A stretch of 64,000 nt of DNA from Lineus longissimus (GCF_910592395.1 NC_088311.1:9986501-10050500); one strand, 5' to 3'. Positions 32,771 to 47,139 are shown, counted from the stretch's first letter. Notes: generated by a model not told the origin, from the sequence alone. Made by a program: numbers and translations.

Positions 32771-35700
32771 AAATATGGTGTTGACCTTATTTATGGACTT
32801 CACTTGAAAGGGCTAACTGTTTCTTTAGTGGAGAGTTGGCAGGGGCCGAGTTACAAGAAAAGAAAAACATTTTATTAGACGTCCTGTATCTATCGGTTGT
32901 TGTTTGGTAATTTTGCCTCATGGATGCTTTTTAAGGTCAGCTAAACTCATTTCATCTTGCCACTCTAAGAAACACTATAACTCATCCAAAAACCTCTCAT
33001 GTTTTGAATTGGACAAGATAATTGCTAGAATATCATGTTATGTAAGTTCCTCCTCGGAGCTATATCTTGACCATGTTGTGGTTTTTAGAAGTGTTCCTAA
33101 GATTGCAAAATGGGGTGATTTTATTACCCTTTGTGTTAGTAGTGGAGTGTTAAAAAGAAATTGATGAGTCGGGCTTAAAAAAGGCTTTACACCAGTGGCT
33201 CTTACCTTATGCCCTATGCACTCGTAATTGGTGAACAGGAAAGTGAAATTTCTCAAACCATCAGTGAATACTAAATCGATCATCAAATCTGAGAAAAGTG
33301 GCCGCAGTATTCTCACCTGCTCTAAGGGTGTTAACAGTCAATTGTCTTGCCTGTCCACGCCTGTGACGTGTGATCAGTTTGATGACCTTTACAGCCGGCA
33401 TGGTCGTCTGAGGTGAATCTCTTGGCGCATCGGAGACGGTACGGCATGGGGTGATTACAGGGCGTTCTCGGATGAAATGGTAACCCGGGTCACGACTGAG
33501 AAATCAATCAAGAAATCTCTAAAGATGGAAGGACATTAGGGGACACAAGATAACTGTAATTTTAATGCTTCTATCTTGTACTGTGACAATGCTTTTGCAA
33601 GGGCTGTTATGTTTCATCAGAATCATCACCAGCAAGTTTCCATGCAGTAAACTAAACCCTTGCTAAGTTAATGTGACCCAAAACCAATCGATTTGAGAGT
33701 TAAGGATTTAAGTCTTATTCCTCCTGGTCAGCCTACCTTCACAATGCATATTTTCATCACTGAACGAGATACATTTGTGTTTGCTATTTCGAGGTTTCAA
33801 TTTTAACTGAAATAAATTGGATTTTAGTAACGTAAAAAATATTTGCAGTGTCACTTGAATGCTCTGAAATTTGAAGGACAAGATAAGTCTTTATATGAGC
33901 AATGCTATGATATGGTTAACTATATAATTTAGTGCTCCTTTCAAATGACCCAATGTGAAGCCTGAATTGTGGATTTGTGCAATGATATTTCTGGTCTGAA
34001 AAACTTGAAACAACAGCATAGATTCAGAAATCTACTGCTATATACCTGCCATAACTGAATTAATCAATGTCATCCGGTTGGTTTGTTCAGTCGGACTTAA
34101 TGAATTAAACCCGATGTCTTCTGGTTTTGATACCAACAGTTGAGTTGCCATTACAGATAAACCAGTGCATGTAATGCTACGCAATTTCAGCTATTCATAG
34201 CATTACCGTCTTGGCAAAGGATGGCCGGAACATGATCAACATAGCCCATCGTCATCATGTGCATGGTATGTGTGCTGTGTACACTCGATGTTCGTAGATC
34301 TCCAAATATTGAAATCTTGATCGGCATCGCCAATTCACTCCGATATTGATTTAGGGAGTGTGTGTATTGTGCATGGAATGCCACAGCGAGCGAAGATTCT
34401 GATGACCAGTGAGGATAACTGGCTGTATAAAATTTAAGTGTGTTGCAATACATGGATGGTGTTGGGTGTGTTGGTCAGAGGAGAACCTGAGGAGTATTGT
34501 GGTGGCAGAGTTGAGGCTTGGCCACCATTTTGCCTGGAACTAAAACAACCCTATTAAGCAATCTGAACTCCTTTGAGGGGAAATGAATCCCAATTTCAAG
34601 GATGGGAGTCAGTTCTTTGTGCCCACCCTTGAAATGGGCAAGCACATCAGTTTGAAGGATAATTGCTTTGGGATTTCAAAGTCTAGGCAAAATGGTGGTG
34701 CCGATGTACAACCCTAAACATGGTGTTCCCTTCAGTAGACCTAGCGTAGACATTATACACAGTGGATATATCCCTGACCCTACTTTATAAGTGTGTACTG
34801 AGAACTACCAGTTCTGTTCATCTACGTCATTCACAGCATCAGTCGGATAGGAAACAACGCCGCTTTGCTGGACAAATGACGCTGACAACCACACTAGACA
34901 GGTTAGCACCCCAGCCTGCATAACTCAGCTCCCATGACAGCTTTTATCCAATATCCCTGACTATCTGTTGTCTGGTCTAGGTGTTGGATCTTTCGGCTAT
35001 TCATTGGTGTTGCTTTGTGTTCGTGATGTCAACGAAAAGGACGTCAGCCTCTTGAAGAGGATAGTGGGTCATGGCAACTTAGCCTAACATTGTGCCCGAG
35101 CATGTCTGCAGTACTAGTGGTACTATACCATCATCTCAATCCGTCACTTACCTCTAACCTATCCATGAACCTTATGGCTGCACTACATTTTGTATTGTGG
35201 ACAGAGTCAGCACCTAGGGTTACCCAACATTCTAAAATTGCACAGTTAGTTTCAGCCAGAAAGCTGAAAAGGCAGGTCAAGTAAGGATACAGTCTAAAAA
35301 TGGCAGGGTGCAGCACTGACTGCTTCAAAAGGAAATGCATATGCCACTGATGAAAAAAGACAAGGCAAGAAGATGAAGTTGAAACAAGGCAAAGTGCTGC
35401 TCCCTTCTTAAAGTCTTTAGCTGAAACATTCTGTGAAAAGTTTTCAGATCTGATTGATAAGAATACAATACTACAGAGAGACAAAGATTAAGAGGAAGCC
35501 ATGACACTGACATAAAACGTTAAAAATCACATCTTTTCAAGTGATATAACATCAGCATGATCAAAGAATGGAGTGGCAGCTTTGTGGCAGTGGATGAGTT
35601 TGTTTTCCTTTGATCAGCAAACTGCTTTAACAATACTAAGCAGATAACTTCATTCAAATCTGATTGTGAGTTCATTCGTCAGTCAAATTTTAAATCCTAG

Positions 35701-38700
35701 AGTGTTCCATTTAGATTGATTCTGGATTTGTTTTAAAACTCTTGTTCTGTAAACTACTCTCTTAGCTTGTTTCCCAAAAAATAAACCCCCTTGTAAGTTC
35801 GATTGTTCTTCTGACTTTTCGAGTTCAAGAGTGTCAACAGTTACTATATAAACCTTATTTTTTCCCAAGCCCTAGTTAGCAAAAATTTGCTTTTCAGGTT
35901 ACACTACCAATACTCTCTCTGACAAGATGGACTTTCTAATAAGAAGACCATTGGAATGGATTTGTAATTTTCATGTCATTTGTGTTCATGTTTGACCCAT
36001 TCTACGAAACTCACCATATTCAACATGAGCTCATTGCCAAATAAGTTAATGTTGCTTTGTTGTTATTATCCTGCAGATCCCATCAAAGCAACGGTGTCAT
36101 CAAACGAGGGTTAAAATATTGGATTTCTAACAGTATACATTTGAGATTGTGTAGTTAAAATGATCTCCTACTGAATGCTTTAGCAACATCATCCCCTAAG
36201 GCGATTTGCTCAATGATTATTCTGAAAGATCTGCTGGTTCACCTCGGTTAGGGACAACTAGCTCGAACGTTGTGCTATTTTCCCCAGCCTCCAGCTCACC
36301 GTAAGGTCTAGTGAGTGAATTTAATGGAAGCCGTTTGTAGCCCTGGAGGACTAAAAGAATCAAAGGCAGAATTTTGTCACTTTATTAAATTTTAGAGCGC
36401 GAGACATCAGATTGTAAAAGTGTAATTGCCGTTATATGTGACGGTGTAAATTGCTCAGTTGAAAGAAGTGCGTATTGTATATGGCAGCATTAAAATTTGA
36501 GTGGATTTAAGGAGACGTGATTTGTGGTAAAAATTTATCAACATATAGCTAGCAAGATATCAAATCTGAGGTATCAAATATCTCAAAGGATACCGGGTAC
36601 AAATTTAGCCAAGGCCATCGCTGTCGTTGCAGTCGGTCCCCTTCTGAAAAGCTGTCGTGTCCTTTCATATCTTCTTCACACTTTCCAGTACCCATCCCCA
36701 AGGCTGAATGGCTCTAAAATGGGTGCCCTTGTAACTTTTGAATTCAAGGCCACTGATGAACTTGCATCGTACAGCCCAAGAACTACTGGAGAGGCTCAGT
36801 GGAAGATCTGGTAGGCCTTGGTGTTGGGATCTGGTGAAATCTTTAAATGAATTAGGTATGGTAAAACAACCCTAAAGGACTAGAATTCCCTCTCCTTCAC
36901 ATGGTCACCTCACCTTCTCAGACTTCAGGACCCCTTACGAGGCCCTTCATCATTGCTTTCAATTCCATCGCGACCTACGAGGACACTAGCTGTGACCCAA
37001 GGACTTCTTTCAGAGACTACCCCTCACCAAGAATTGCTTTCCTAAATTCATCTTGTCACACACAGCATGTCGGCAGATAATTGAAAGACAACAAACGACG
37101 GTTAGAGGTTCTGAAGAAAGAATGATTTATTTGCAATATCTCAGCATAATTCCACTGGCAATATACTATTTTGTGTTTGAAATGCTGAAACAGAGCATGA
37201 ATTTCATACATTTGCTGTGAATTGCTCACCGAAAGTTTTCGAGTCCGTAAATTCTTTTGCCACAATTTTGCCTCAGTATTTACGTAACAAACTCTGAAAC
37301 TACAACAGACTTTGCTTGACTGTGACTCAAAGCTGACTATGACCCGATCTCTGTACCTTTTGAACATGCAAAATGAATAAACAAAAATGAATATGGAAAA
37401 ATTTTCATCTTTTCAAAAAAAACCAGATATTTCGTTCTCATGGCCTTTGACGCGATAGTCACCTAGGGGCCGATTAATAGGTTCTTTACGCGGGCGTGAA
37501 CCATCATTACAACCTCTATCGAGCCCGCCAAAAGATTAATTTCATTCTGTTGCCTCATTAGCATTCTACTAGCTACGCCATTATTCCATTCTATTAATCC
37601 CTTACTGGCCCAGAGTGTGTGAGGAATCCGTCTAATACCCACCGTATCAGACTGCTTAGCTAGCATCGGTGATCCCTGTATGCTACGATACTGAGCTCAT
37701 GCTCACCCAGTTACCCTGGCATGCGTGTCTTGTAAAATAGTTCCCCGTCTTATAAGCAGTGTCCGCACAGGAATATGGATTGACTGCTCGCGAATGTAGT
37801 GGTCGGGGATTTGAATATATGTTAATGAGGTCAGCTGAGTCGTATAACTCGGTAGCACTTGTAAGGAATCCATAAACCATTGAGAGTACTGTGGAATCAG
37901 AATGGCCAATTGGGGTTCATCAGATAGGGTATTGTCGAGTATCATGAATTTCTACCATGAGAAATTACTAATGTGGCCATTTTCTCCATGCATGCCATTT
38001 TAAGACTGGCTAAGCTCAGGTCGGAGGGCTTGTTCAGTGTCCATGTTAATCGACCGATGATGTCATAAAACAAGATAGACAAAGAGAAGAAGAGAAAGAG
38101 GAACTTAGCGATAATTGATGGTGCCTAATTTTTTTGCGGCTGCATTTATCGACCCGTTGTCTCAATAGAGAAAACATCTTTTGATATAACGCAGGAATAT
38201 TGGTTTCTTCTGATATATAGCCATATAACCTTGCTTCCTCAACTATTAGTCCAACTATAAATGCTCACGCATGTTCACAGTGCTATATAACAGTCACATT
38301 AGATATTTTAATGGTCGATGGATGTATGGGACATGCTCTCCCATAATTTAAGTTTTATCATGTTGGGGACATGAGTTTATGATACACTTTGATGTAGGAA
38401 TTTACAGTGAAGTGACAGGATACTGTAAAAAACGCATTGTCTATTTTTCCAGGATGAAGGGTATAAAATGTATAAACGTTTAAAAAAATGTAAAAATGTA
38501 GAAAAACATATTTTCCCAACTAGAATGTATAAAAACATCGGGAATTATTTCAAGTCTTTCTTCGATTCAAACTTGAATGCAAAAACGAGTCAGTTTTTCT
38601 GCTGTCAAAAGTTTTAAGTTCCCAGAGGAAACAATTAGCTAGACAATTTTCGCCATCTTTCATGATGGTCCTCACATGATCCCTCATTTATTTTCTGAGT

Positions 38701-39522
38701 AAACTTTCGAAGAATATATCTTGTCAGTTTGTGAATCTTGACACATAGAATTTCAAAGCGAATTGTACAGAACTCTGCTCCTGGCTCAATTTATTCACCC
38801 CAGTGGGAAATATGGGCGTTAAAATTCTAACCGGTGGTGATAATCCATGCAATCACTCTGTTACTGAGTGTCAAGTGTCAAGAATTACTTCTGAATGTCC
38901 TGTGAAAAGGAGTTGATGCTTTCAAGTTCTGCCCATTCTGCGCTGCATGTGCTCCTGTGAGCAATGCCACTTTTGGTAAGGGGTCCACCTTGTGAAAAGA
39001 AGGTCAAAGGTTCAAGGACAGTGGGTAGCAGGAATGATGCTTCCCTTAAAGTTTTATCGGAAAAGGTGAAAATCCCTTCCAAGTTTTTTCAGAAGCTCAA
39101 AAATCAATGTAGGTTTCTTTTTTGAAACCTTTAAAAGTTTTGCAGGTTAATTTTTCAATGCTTTCATGCTTGTTATGGATGTTGTTTGTCTCCTTTCGAC
39201 CTTGGCATTTTCCTTTTGTCTGCCAGTAACGTCATAGCGTCTGTCTAGGATGCCTTACATCCGGCCACTGTAGCTGTTTTCATTCAAATTGGTTTTAAAT
39301 CAGCAAGTGTAAGTGTGTCAAATTCATACTCAAGTTGACAATGAGACATATTGGTTTGCATATTCTTTGTTCTAATGTTGCAAACTTCAAATTCCCCAGT
39401 GAAATGACGCTGTAATGGCTTCGGCGACGTCAGTCAGTCCCTGTTGTATTCATCCCACACAAAGTTGATCGGTACAACAGTTTGCACTAGGTTTCATGCA
39501 ATCCTCAATGTCATTAGAAAGT
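32771..39522. other. No gene recognised
   Basis: About 6.7 kb without a recognisable exon, RNA gene or repeat array. Frames of up to 117 residues (35131-35484, minus) look random. Confidence 0.5.
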
Positions 39523-39701
39523 AGAGTAGAACCTCTCTATTAAGGACACCCTTGGGTCTGACAAGTGCTGGCCTTAATAGAGAGGTGTCGTGATGAGAGA
39601 GGTCCGATTGAATGGAAACTGCCTTTTTGGGACCAAAACTAGTGTCCTTAATAGAGAGGTTGTCCTTAATAGATAGGTGTCCGCTAAGGGAGGTTTCACT
39701 G
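39523..39701. mobile_element. pogo/Tigger-like MITE, opposite orientation
   Basis: It reads GTAGAACCTCTCTATTAAGG at the left and CCGCTAAGGGAGGTTTCACT at the right, then G and TA. Relative to the copies near 10 kb it is inverted (GGGACCAAAACTAGTGTCC in the interior). Both ends are well preserved. Confidence 0.75.
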
Positions 39702-39964
39702 TACTGTCATGACATGAACAGAATATTGTATTGAGCGAGTTTACTGATTGGGTAGTATCAATTGACACGCGGCCGTCATTGCGAAAGGTCACGCTGCCAT
39801 CAGCCATTTGTATCAGCTAACATGGCGTAAGTCCAGATCGTACGTATTTGATGGAGTCGGTTTCCTGGGAAGCTGCGTTTGGACTATGAATCATCTATGA
39901 TTTGTATTGCTTTGGATGAATTTCACAGCATCAGTTCTCTGCTTCATATAATCTTGTCACACCC

Positions 39965-40545
39965 GATGGTGTCGTCTTGACTGCTGGAGATTGCCTTGGT
40001 GGTATTTAGATGGTATAAGCCAGTGGGGTGTTGGTATATTGGTTCACCATGGTACTGGTCATGCCTAATGGTGAAGTATGAGTGCTGGAGATTGCCTTGG
40101 TGGTTTTTCGATGGTATAAGCCAATGGGGGGTTGGTATATTGGTTCACCATGGTACTGGTCATGCCTAATGGTGTAGTATGAGTGCTGAAGATTGCCTTG
40201 GTGGTTTTTCAATGGTATAAGCCAATGGGGTGTTGGTATATTGGTTTACCATGGTACTGGTCATGCCTTATGGTGTAGTATGAGTGCTGGAGATGGCTTT
40301 GGTGGTTTTTCGATAGTATAAGCCAATGGGGTGTTGGTATATTGGTTCACCATGGTACTGGTCATGCCTAATGGTGTAGTATGAGTTCTGGAGATTGCCT
40401 TGGTGGTTTTTTAATGGTATAAGCCTATGGGGTGTTGGTATATTGGTTCACCATGGTACTGGTAATGCCAAATGCTGTCATCTGACTCCGAGAGACTGCC
40501 TTGGTGGTATTTCGATGGCATAAGCCCGACGGGTGTTGTAATGGT
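39965..40545. repeat. 101-bp tandem repeat, about 5.7 units
   Basis: Each unit has GCTGGAGATTGCCTTGGTGG, GGTATAAGCCAATGGGGTGT and TTCACCATGGTACTGGTCAT. GGTATAAG recurs about every 101 bp (about 40012, 40113, 40213). The outer units are more diverged. Confidence 0.9.
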
Positions 40546-42817
40546 AGTCCAAATGATTACAATTTTTTCTTTGGCAAATATCCTCCTTGCCTCAGTTTTG
40601 TTTTTACTGCCTAAAGGCTATATAATTATACCATCATAACAGACGACATTTAATCAGCTTAACAACTTGTTGAGATTGAGCTGCCACAACAGCTCGTAAT
40701 ACAGAACGACTATTCAAACAACAGCACTAATATTGGTACGTTAATTATGCAGACCGTTTACCAACGAATTATAACGTAGCAGCAATCCTGTCCCAATGTT
40801 GACCCATGCTCCGTAATCACCCAATTTCATACTTCTCTTCCTGTCTATAACGGAACTTTGTCCCTGATTGCCTCTAAAATGTTTTATGTAATATTATCTT
40901 ATAATCTATTCAATATGTTCAATGGCTCCAACATTGCTATTGTCTTTGGGTAGAAAACGAGTTATCTTGGCACATTCAGTTAGAGGCAACGATGGCTGCG
41001 TGGTAATCGATTATTGTTGCTTCTAATGCTGTTTGGTGCTGTATTTGGCATACTGTTTGAATACCAGATCATCGGCTGACATAATATCGACAAATATTAG
41101 GTGTTTGTTGGGTAAACTACATAAACAGTTAGAAGCCACATTCTGACTTACAGACCTAGTTTCCATTTGGAAATTAAGAGTTGTGGGTGGGAATCTGATT
41201 GGTTTATTCTTGCTTTTGGCTTTCCATCATCCAGTTGGGGTGGAAGTTGCATGTTATGTGAGGTTGGTGTTTCATTCCTCTTTCATGATACTTTATACCC
41301 TCATAGCAATGTTGTGCTCAAGCACTTTACAAAATAACTGCTTCCTGTTGCTACTTTTTTTGCTTGTCCTGATTATTGTTCAGATTGGCAAAGCTAATAA
41401 ACCATTGTCATACTATGGAAGATTTCAAGTTCTACAGCTTTTATGAACATCCAGGCACGCTTTGATAATGCGTGATTTATTTATTTGAACAGATAATATA
41501 TTTGTGCAGTTGTCCACCTGCTGTCATTAGTAATCAAGGGGAGTGATAGTGCTCATCTAACTTCACTTGGTTACCACAAGACTCATCACGTAATAATGCC
41601 ATGAGTTTTTGCACGGAGTGGGACCAGATGGCGCTGTTTCTGAGGATATTTTTATGTAATGCCAATTGTATGAAATATGACATAACACATAATGCATGAT
41701 GATGATGATGATTTCAAGCTTGTTTTGCGTGTTGTGCAATTTTTTCGTGCAACAGAGTATAATTTATAACAACGCCAATCAACCGTAACCTCGATTAACA
41801 ATGCAAACATCAAACACGTTCACAAAAAGTGGGTACAACACGGGAATGAGGTGGACAGTGACGTCATGTTAACGACCTTGAGTGATATCAGATCATCTTC
41901 GTTGCAATTCCAATTAAATCTGTCATAGCCTTGAAAAATTACAGTGCTTCTTAGTGGATTTGAAGTACAATTGCTCATTAGTAATGTTCTGATAACCCTT
42001 TTTAAAAAGTGGAATTCGAAGATTTGTATATTTCGTCGGTCTGCATCGACTGGAAAGAGTTAAAACTCTTTAGTAAAACGATCTGAAGAGAAAATGCTTT
42101 GAAGTGTTTTTAAATATAGCCCACTAGATAATTTCAAGCAGAATCATTCATTCACATCCTTCACTGTTTCCAAGAATAAATCTCCGACTATGAAGATCCT
42201 TCAAACCCTGCACAACATTGACAAAAAGACAACAGCATGAATCAACATATCTGGGGTTTGAATGAATAATTGGAAAATGTTATTCACTCACATGTTCTAT
42301 GAAATATACAAGATTAAGTAGCGTGTCGAAATCTTGTTAACATATATCTCACAGATTTTCTTTGCAAAGGGTCTGTAAATGACTGAAAATCAATTTGGCA
42401 ATTCTGAAATTGGCAAGACTGAAACGGAGATTCAGAACTGATTTTTAAGTCGGATAAATAACAGCTGCATATGAGGACGTCTTGAAAAGTTGATTTTATA
42501 TCTGCAGATTGGGCATGAGCAACTTAGCCAATTTTAGAAGTAATTGTGTAAAAATGTTGTGTACGAAAAATGGGCAAAATGTACAAATCTGGTGCTTTTG
42601 GCTGCTTACTTTGTGATTGCGTGAACTGATAATTTACTTGTTTACCCCAAACTCCTGAATGCGTAGGAGTACTAATGGACTGTTTTTATTGTTTGACGAG
42701 ATATATGAGACATAATGTGAAGCAGAAGATGGTTTGAATGGGGCCGGAGGATGCAATGTCCTGTCATTTTCTTCAAAACGATACATTGAGCCCGAACCAT
42801 AACCGGTTTGGTTGGTA
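40546..42817. other. No gene recognised
   Basis: Only the (GAT)n microsatellite. The hydrophobic frame at 41183-41446 has no supporting features. Confidence 0.5.
41697..41711. repeat. (GAT)n microsatellite
   Basis: Five GAT triplets in a row, no flanking gene. Confidence 0.85.
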
Positions 42818-42930
42818 AGGTAGAATGGGGTAATTGTAGCCCCTGCCTATGATATTGATTGATATCCCCATGCATTAAACAATGCAGGGGCTGCAAATAA
42901 ACCGGGGGCTACAATTACCCCATTCTACCC
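42818..42930. mobile_element. Palindromic MITE, 113 bp
   Basis: It begins GGTAGAATGGGGTAATTGTA and ends with the complement (TACAATTACCCCATTCTACC), with TA outside both ends. GCCCCTGC / GCAGGGGC extends the stem. A Tc1/mariner-type TA insertion is the simplest reading. Confidence 0.75.
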
Positions 42931-43819
42931 TACATCATATTGAAGCAGTCAAAAAAAGTCGAAACCAAATCTCAGTGATCAGTCTGAAGTGTTTTAGAAT
43001 AGAAATTGATACGTCATTGTCAGTATTGTTTGTCTTGGATTAAACAAAGCTGCCATTTTGCATAAAACCTCTGCTTAGCGCCACAGTTCCTTTAACCTAG
43101 ACTTCTGTTTGACGAATATAGCAGAAATAAGTTGGCAGAAATTATTGGAGAATATGTTAGGGATGTAACACCTTGTCACAGACACTTCAATAATGACAAA
43201 TATGAAATGTGACTGTTGCCGTACACTGCTTTTCAATACACTTTCTTCTGGCCATGTCTAGATCTCAAAGATGAAACAAACTACACATTTCCTTTCAAAC
43301 CCATCTCTTCCCATTTCATACCATCACACGCAACACATGTTCTTTTGGGGATCATCTCAAAATACCACCTAATTAAGTTGTCTTTGGGGAAGGAGCAAGT
43401 TGAGGGAAATATTGTTTTCATCTGATATGAGTGTCTTCGCTGTAATTGAAGCAAAATGCCGCTTTTCTTTAGTCTTTCAGGAAGGAGCCGGAAGGGGTCA
43501 AGAGAGAGAATGTCGTGATAGTTTATATCTGGCATCACTGTATTTTGAGATGATTCATAGTCGCATACCTGCACCGAAGGCCATTGTAGTTGGTTTGTTT
43601 GATCTTCGTAGACGTACATTCTGCTTTCAGGCCTGTTCTTCTTAATGTTGTCATCTGCACCTGGTTGCCTGCTTGTGTCTTTAAATGGATTTAAAAAATG
43701 ACAGACCTCATTTCATGACAACAAGATCTATCTGGTGCTATTGTCTATTCAGTTTTGAATAAATCAAGTCCCCTTTGACATCTGATGTCTGCTATCTTCT
43801 GTAATGACTGTATTGATGC

Positions 43820-44168
43820 ACTTTGGCCTCTCCTTTGAACCTGCATTATTGGACATTCTCTCGACCTCCTGTGCAATGGCTAGAACAAAGCCCTTTGCCC
43901 TCTCCTTTGATCGTCTGACACTGCACTGGCTGGGGTATTTCCTCCAACTCTTCTCTAACCCAGATGAGCTCCTTACCAATGGCTTTGATAAAGCCCTTTG
44001 CCCTCTCTTTTGACTGGCTGACTCTTCATTGGGCATTTCCCTCCACCTCTTCTCTAATCAGATGAGCCCGTGTCTATTTGCTAGGACAAAGCCCTTTCCC
44101 TCTCCTTTGACCGTCTGACGCAGCATGGGGCATTCCCTTCCATGTCTTCTCCATACCAAATGATCTGT
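43820..44168. repeat. Diverged tandem repeat, about 100-bp unit, 3.5 copies
   Basis: ACAAAGCCCTTTGCCCTCTC, CTTTTGACTGGCTGAC and CTCCACCTCTTCTCTAA recur in order three times. The open frame at 43804-44013 is made of it. Confidence 0.7.
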
Positions 44169-46339
44169 CCTGCCTGTAGAAACCTCAAGAATGTATCGCC
44201 ATAGCAACTTGCTCTGTCAACTGGTTTATAGCATGGCGTCTACATCATCAACATCATTCTTTTGAAGCGGCCGCTGAGCAAAACGAGAGCCATCGTCTTT
44301 GTGGCAATAGACTGTAATTAAAATGGTTGCTTCTTCATTTGGAGCCATAGCATCTACAGTCCATTTCTAAATATTATGTCTGCATTGTTACAGGCTCTGG
44401 AGTGCGAACTACTGGTCGGATATCTTTGAACTTGTTGAAGTTCGTTTTTTATTGCGCTGAGCTTTCAGAAATAGGATTTTGGTGTATAGGATTGTCAGTG
44501 CAAAAGTTTGGGGGTCACTCGAATAGGCCATATTGTATTTCTTGGTATTCGTCTTTCATACTTGGCACATGATTAAGTGGACAAGAAAAAAATGATAATC
44601 TTAGTATTTCTCCCGGATTGAACCAGGAATAAACCGTACAAAGCTGAAGATGCCGAAATCCCATGCCCTAAGTCAATGTACACAAATACATGCAAAAACA
44701 TATTTCATTGCCATGGTTACTAGAATTAGAAAATCCTGTTTGGTTTTGAACTCCAGATCAATGAAACCTTAGTTTGAAAGAAATCTGACCAGTTGTTCAC
44801 ACTCAGATCCCAAAATAATGCGAACATGACATTTAAGAATGGACTATAATATAATGTGTCACACTCGAGAGTTTGGGGTTGCTGCCAAATATCTTAGCCT
44901 CATATTGGCTTGTTTCTCATATGAAGTAGCGTATAGACATTGTGTTGGTCTTGCTGTTCATTGAACAAAATTCCGACTTATCCAGTTCCAACCAGATCCA
45001 TGCGTAAGGAAGCTATTCATTGAAAAGCAATAATTTGTTCTTGCGCTGTGGAACTATCATAAACATGAAAGATTTCTGTAAAGCACTCCGCAAACAAGCA
45101 AAATATTAGTTGCTTTGACTGGTCATTGTTGTCATTACGATGATAAAACAGATAATTGCTTTGTTTGTCTCTTGACAATTATTGTAGGTCACCACAACAA
45201 AAATGTCTCGTTCTCGGGGCAGCACGTTACTCGACTTTGTTCCAGCCTCTGAGTGATATTGAAGCGTAGGTGTCGATGAGGATTGGAATCAGACTTGGGG
45301 AGTTAAAATCTTGAACCTGAAACCAGAACCTGGATTGTGCCTAGGTGCCGCCCCCTGTGATCACCAGGTCTAAATGTCAAATATCACACCAACATCATCA
45401 TATCTATTATTTCATTTCTCTATTGACTAATCAGTTGAAGCGTGCTGAATGTGGTTCATATTCCTCCTCCCCCTCCCTGGGCTCAAGTTCTTGTGGGGTT
45501 TTATGTGGCAAAGTATAGGCAGTATTTGTCATATCAGCTTTGTTTTCCTTCTAATAACCTGACTTTGCCTTCCTATTCGGGTACGGGGCCAGGGGGCACG
45601 CCTCCCCTATTGTGGAAAAAATCTTTGAAAAAGTGACCTTGAGTTTACATACTGATTTGGAAATGAAATATTTGATTTGAAAGAGAAATCTTTGACATTA
45701 ACCTTCAGTTTTGCTAATATCAAAAGCTCTTATTCAAATGAATAGTTAGCTAAACAAATTAGCTGAAAATTTCCTTTGCGTTCCGAAACCAAATGAGTCA
45801 GCTTGAACACATCCACGATGTTGTCCTCATCGGGTCAAAGCGATTGGAAAAGCAATAGAAAACGCGCTGTAGCATTGAAGCACCGCGCTCGAGCTACACG
45901 CGATTACGATGAAACGGATCCTAATGCAGAGGTGTCAAGATCTCAGCTCTTTTCTAATCCAGGCGGTTTTTCTGCTGGATTCTATAGAAGAAAATGAATT
46001 CATTCTTGAGAAAGATGTTCTTCTTTCCACGCTCATAAGTCGTCTTTCTTAATGTGTTTGCATGTTTGTTGAGACAGACTCCTCGCGTTCACCTCCGAGT
46101 TAGACAGTTGCCGATGCAATAACCATCTTCAGCCAAGCTCATTTACCAGTTGCCATGGTGACCAGTCACTCTGGGATTTGGTGATGGAAACAAAGATTTC
46201 ATATATATTCACTGCACATGGATGTCGGAGCATTTTTGGCGATCCCATATAACATTGGTTTTCTTCTATTCAACGAGTGCTTGCTATGGTAGACTACCCT
46301 TTTAACCCTTTTCAGTCATTTAGCCTAGTATTGAAGAGA
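44169..46339. other. No confident gene
   Basis: Only the doubtful frame at 45818. Confidence 0.5.
45818..45997 (+). CDS. Unassigned small open frame, 59 residues (doubtful)
   Basis: From the ATG at 45818 it begins MLSSSGQSDWKSNRKRAVAL, then has a basic and acidic mixed middle, and ends GGFSAGFYRRK before TGA. It is strongly charged and its local GC and CpG content are higher than the surrounding DNA, which makes it look more coding-like than other frames here. No family is recognised. It could be a small gene or an exon. Confidence 0.25.
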   Translation: MLSSSGQSDWKSNRKRAVALKHRARATRDYDETDPNAEVSRSQLFSNPGGFSAGFYRRK

Positions 46340-46690
46340 CGGATCATTGCAAAAAAACTATATGATAGAAATGGTAGTTGCACCTATATCTGCGTCTCTT
46401 GCAAGAGTTGATCCTCAGAAAATGATTCCTTTAGGTTGTTTGACAGGCCCTTCATCACCAGAACGAGTCTTGCTATGACGGCTACAGTCGACAATGACTC
46501 GTTGCCATAGGAATCTTCACAAAAACAAAAAAAATCTTGTTGAAGGAAATGGTAGTTGCATCTGTAGCTAAATCTGCATTATTTACAAGAGTTTATTCTT
46601 AGAAAAACTTCCATTCTGTGGTTCACCACAGCAATGACTTGCTACTACCGTTGACAATGACTCGTTGCCATAGGAATCGTCATTTTAGTC
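46340..46690. repeat. Tandem duplication, about 175-bp unit
   Basis: GAAATGGTAGTTGCA and CGACAATGACTCGTTGCCAT then AGGAATC occur in both halves (46340-46515 and 46516-46690). Confidence 0.75.
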
Positions 46691-47139
46691 GGCATGGCGA
46701 TGATTACATGATATAAATGGCAAATTCCTGCTCGTCACCAGCTAAGAATAATATCTTATGGATGAAGACTCTGGCTCCAGACCAGAGGCAAACGGCCATG
46801 TCCATGTAATAATAATGATGTCCGTCCAAGTTATTTTGTGGTCGCGCATTAAAAAAAGATAAGCAATTCAATAAACTGATTGCTTGCTGAAAGGCAAAGT
46901 TGGGAAATTTGCTTGCTTTTACAAGGAACAGAGTGGTCATGATGACCGTTTCAGGCAAATGATAGCAAAAACTGCATATTTTGATTTCTAGATAGCGATT
47001 TGTTGCCAGGAGTAGCAATGCATTTCGATGTGCTTGAATCCATATTGGGTTTCTAAGGAAGTGTGTTTCTGGAAAATATCAGATTTTGTTTGTGGGGGTA
47101 TCTTTACACTGTGTTGTTCTTTTTCACTGCATTGATCTC

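Noticed and set aside
41183-41446. Hydrophobic 87-residue frame suggesting a membrane protein
   Set aside because: T-rich DNA gives Leu/Phe runs by chance; no start context, splice sites or homology seen.
43281-43619. 112-residue minus-strand frame
   Set aside because: No domain recognised and no splice or start support; length is within chance for the amount of sequence searched.
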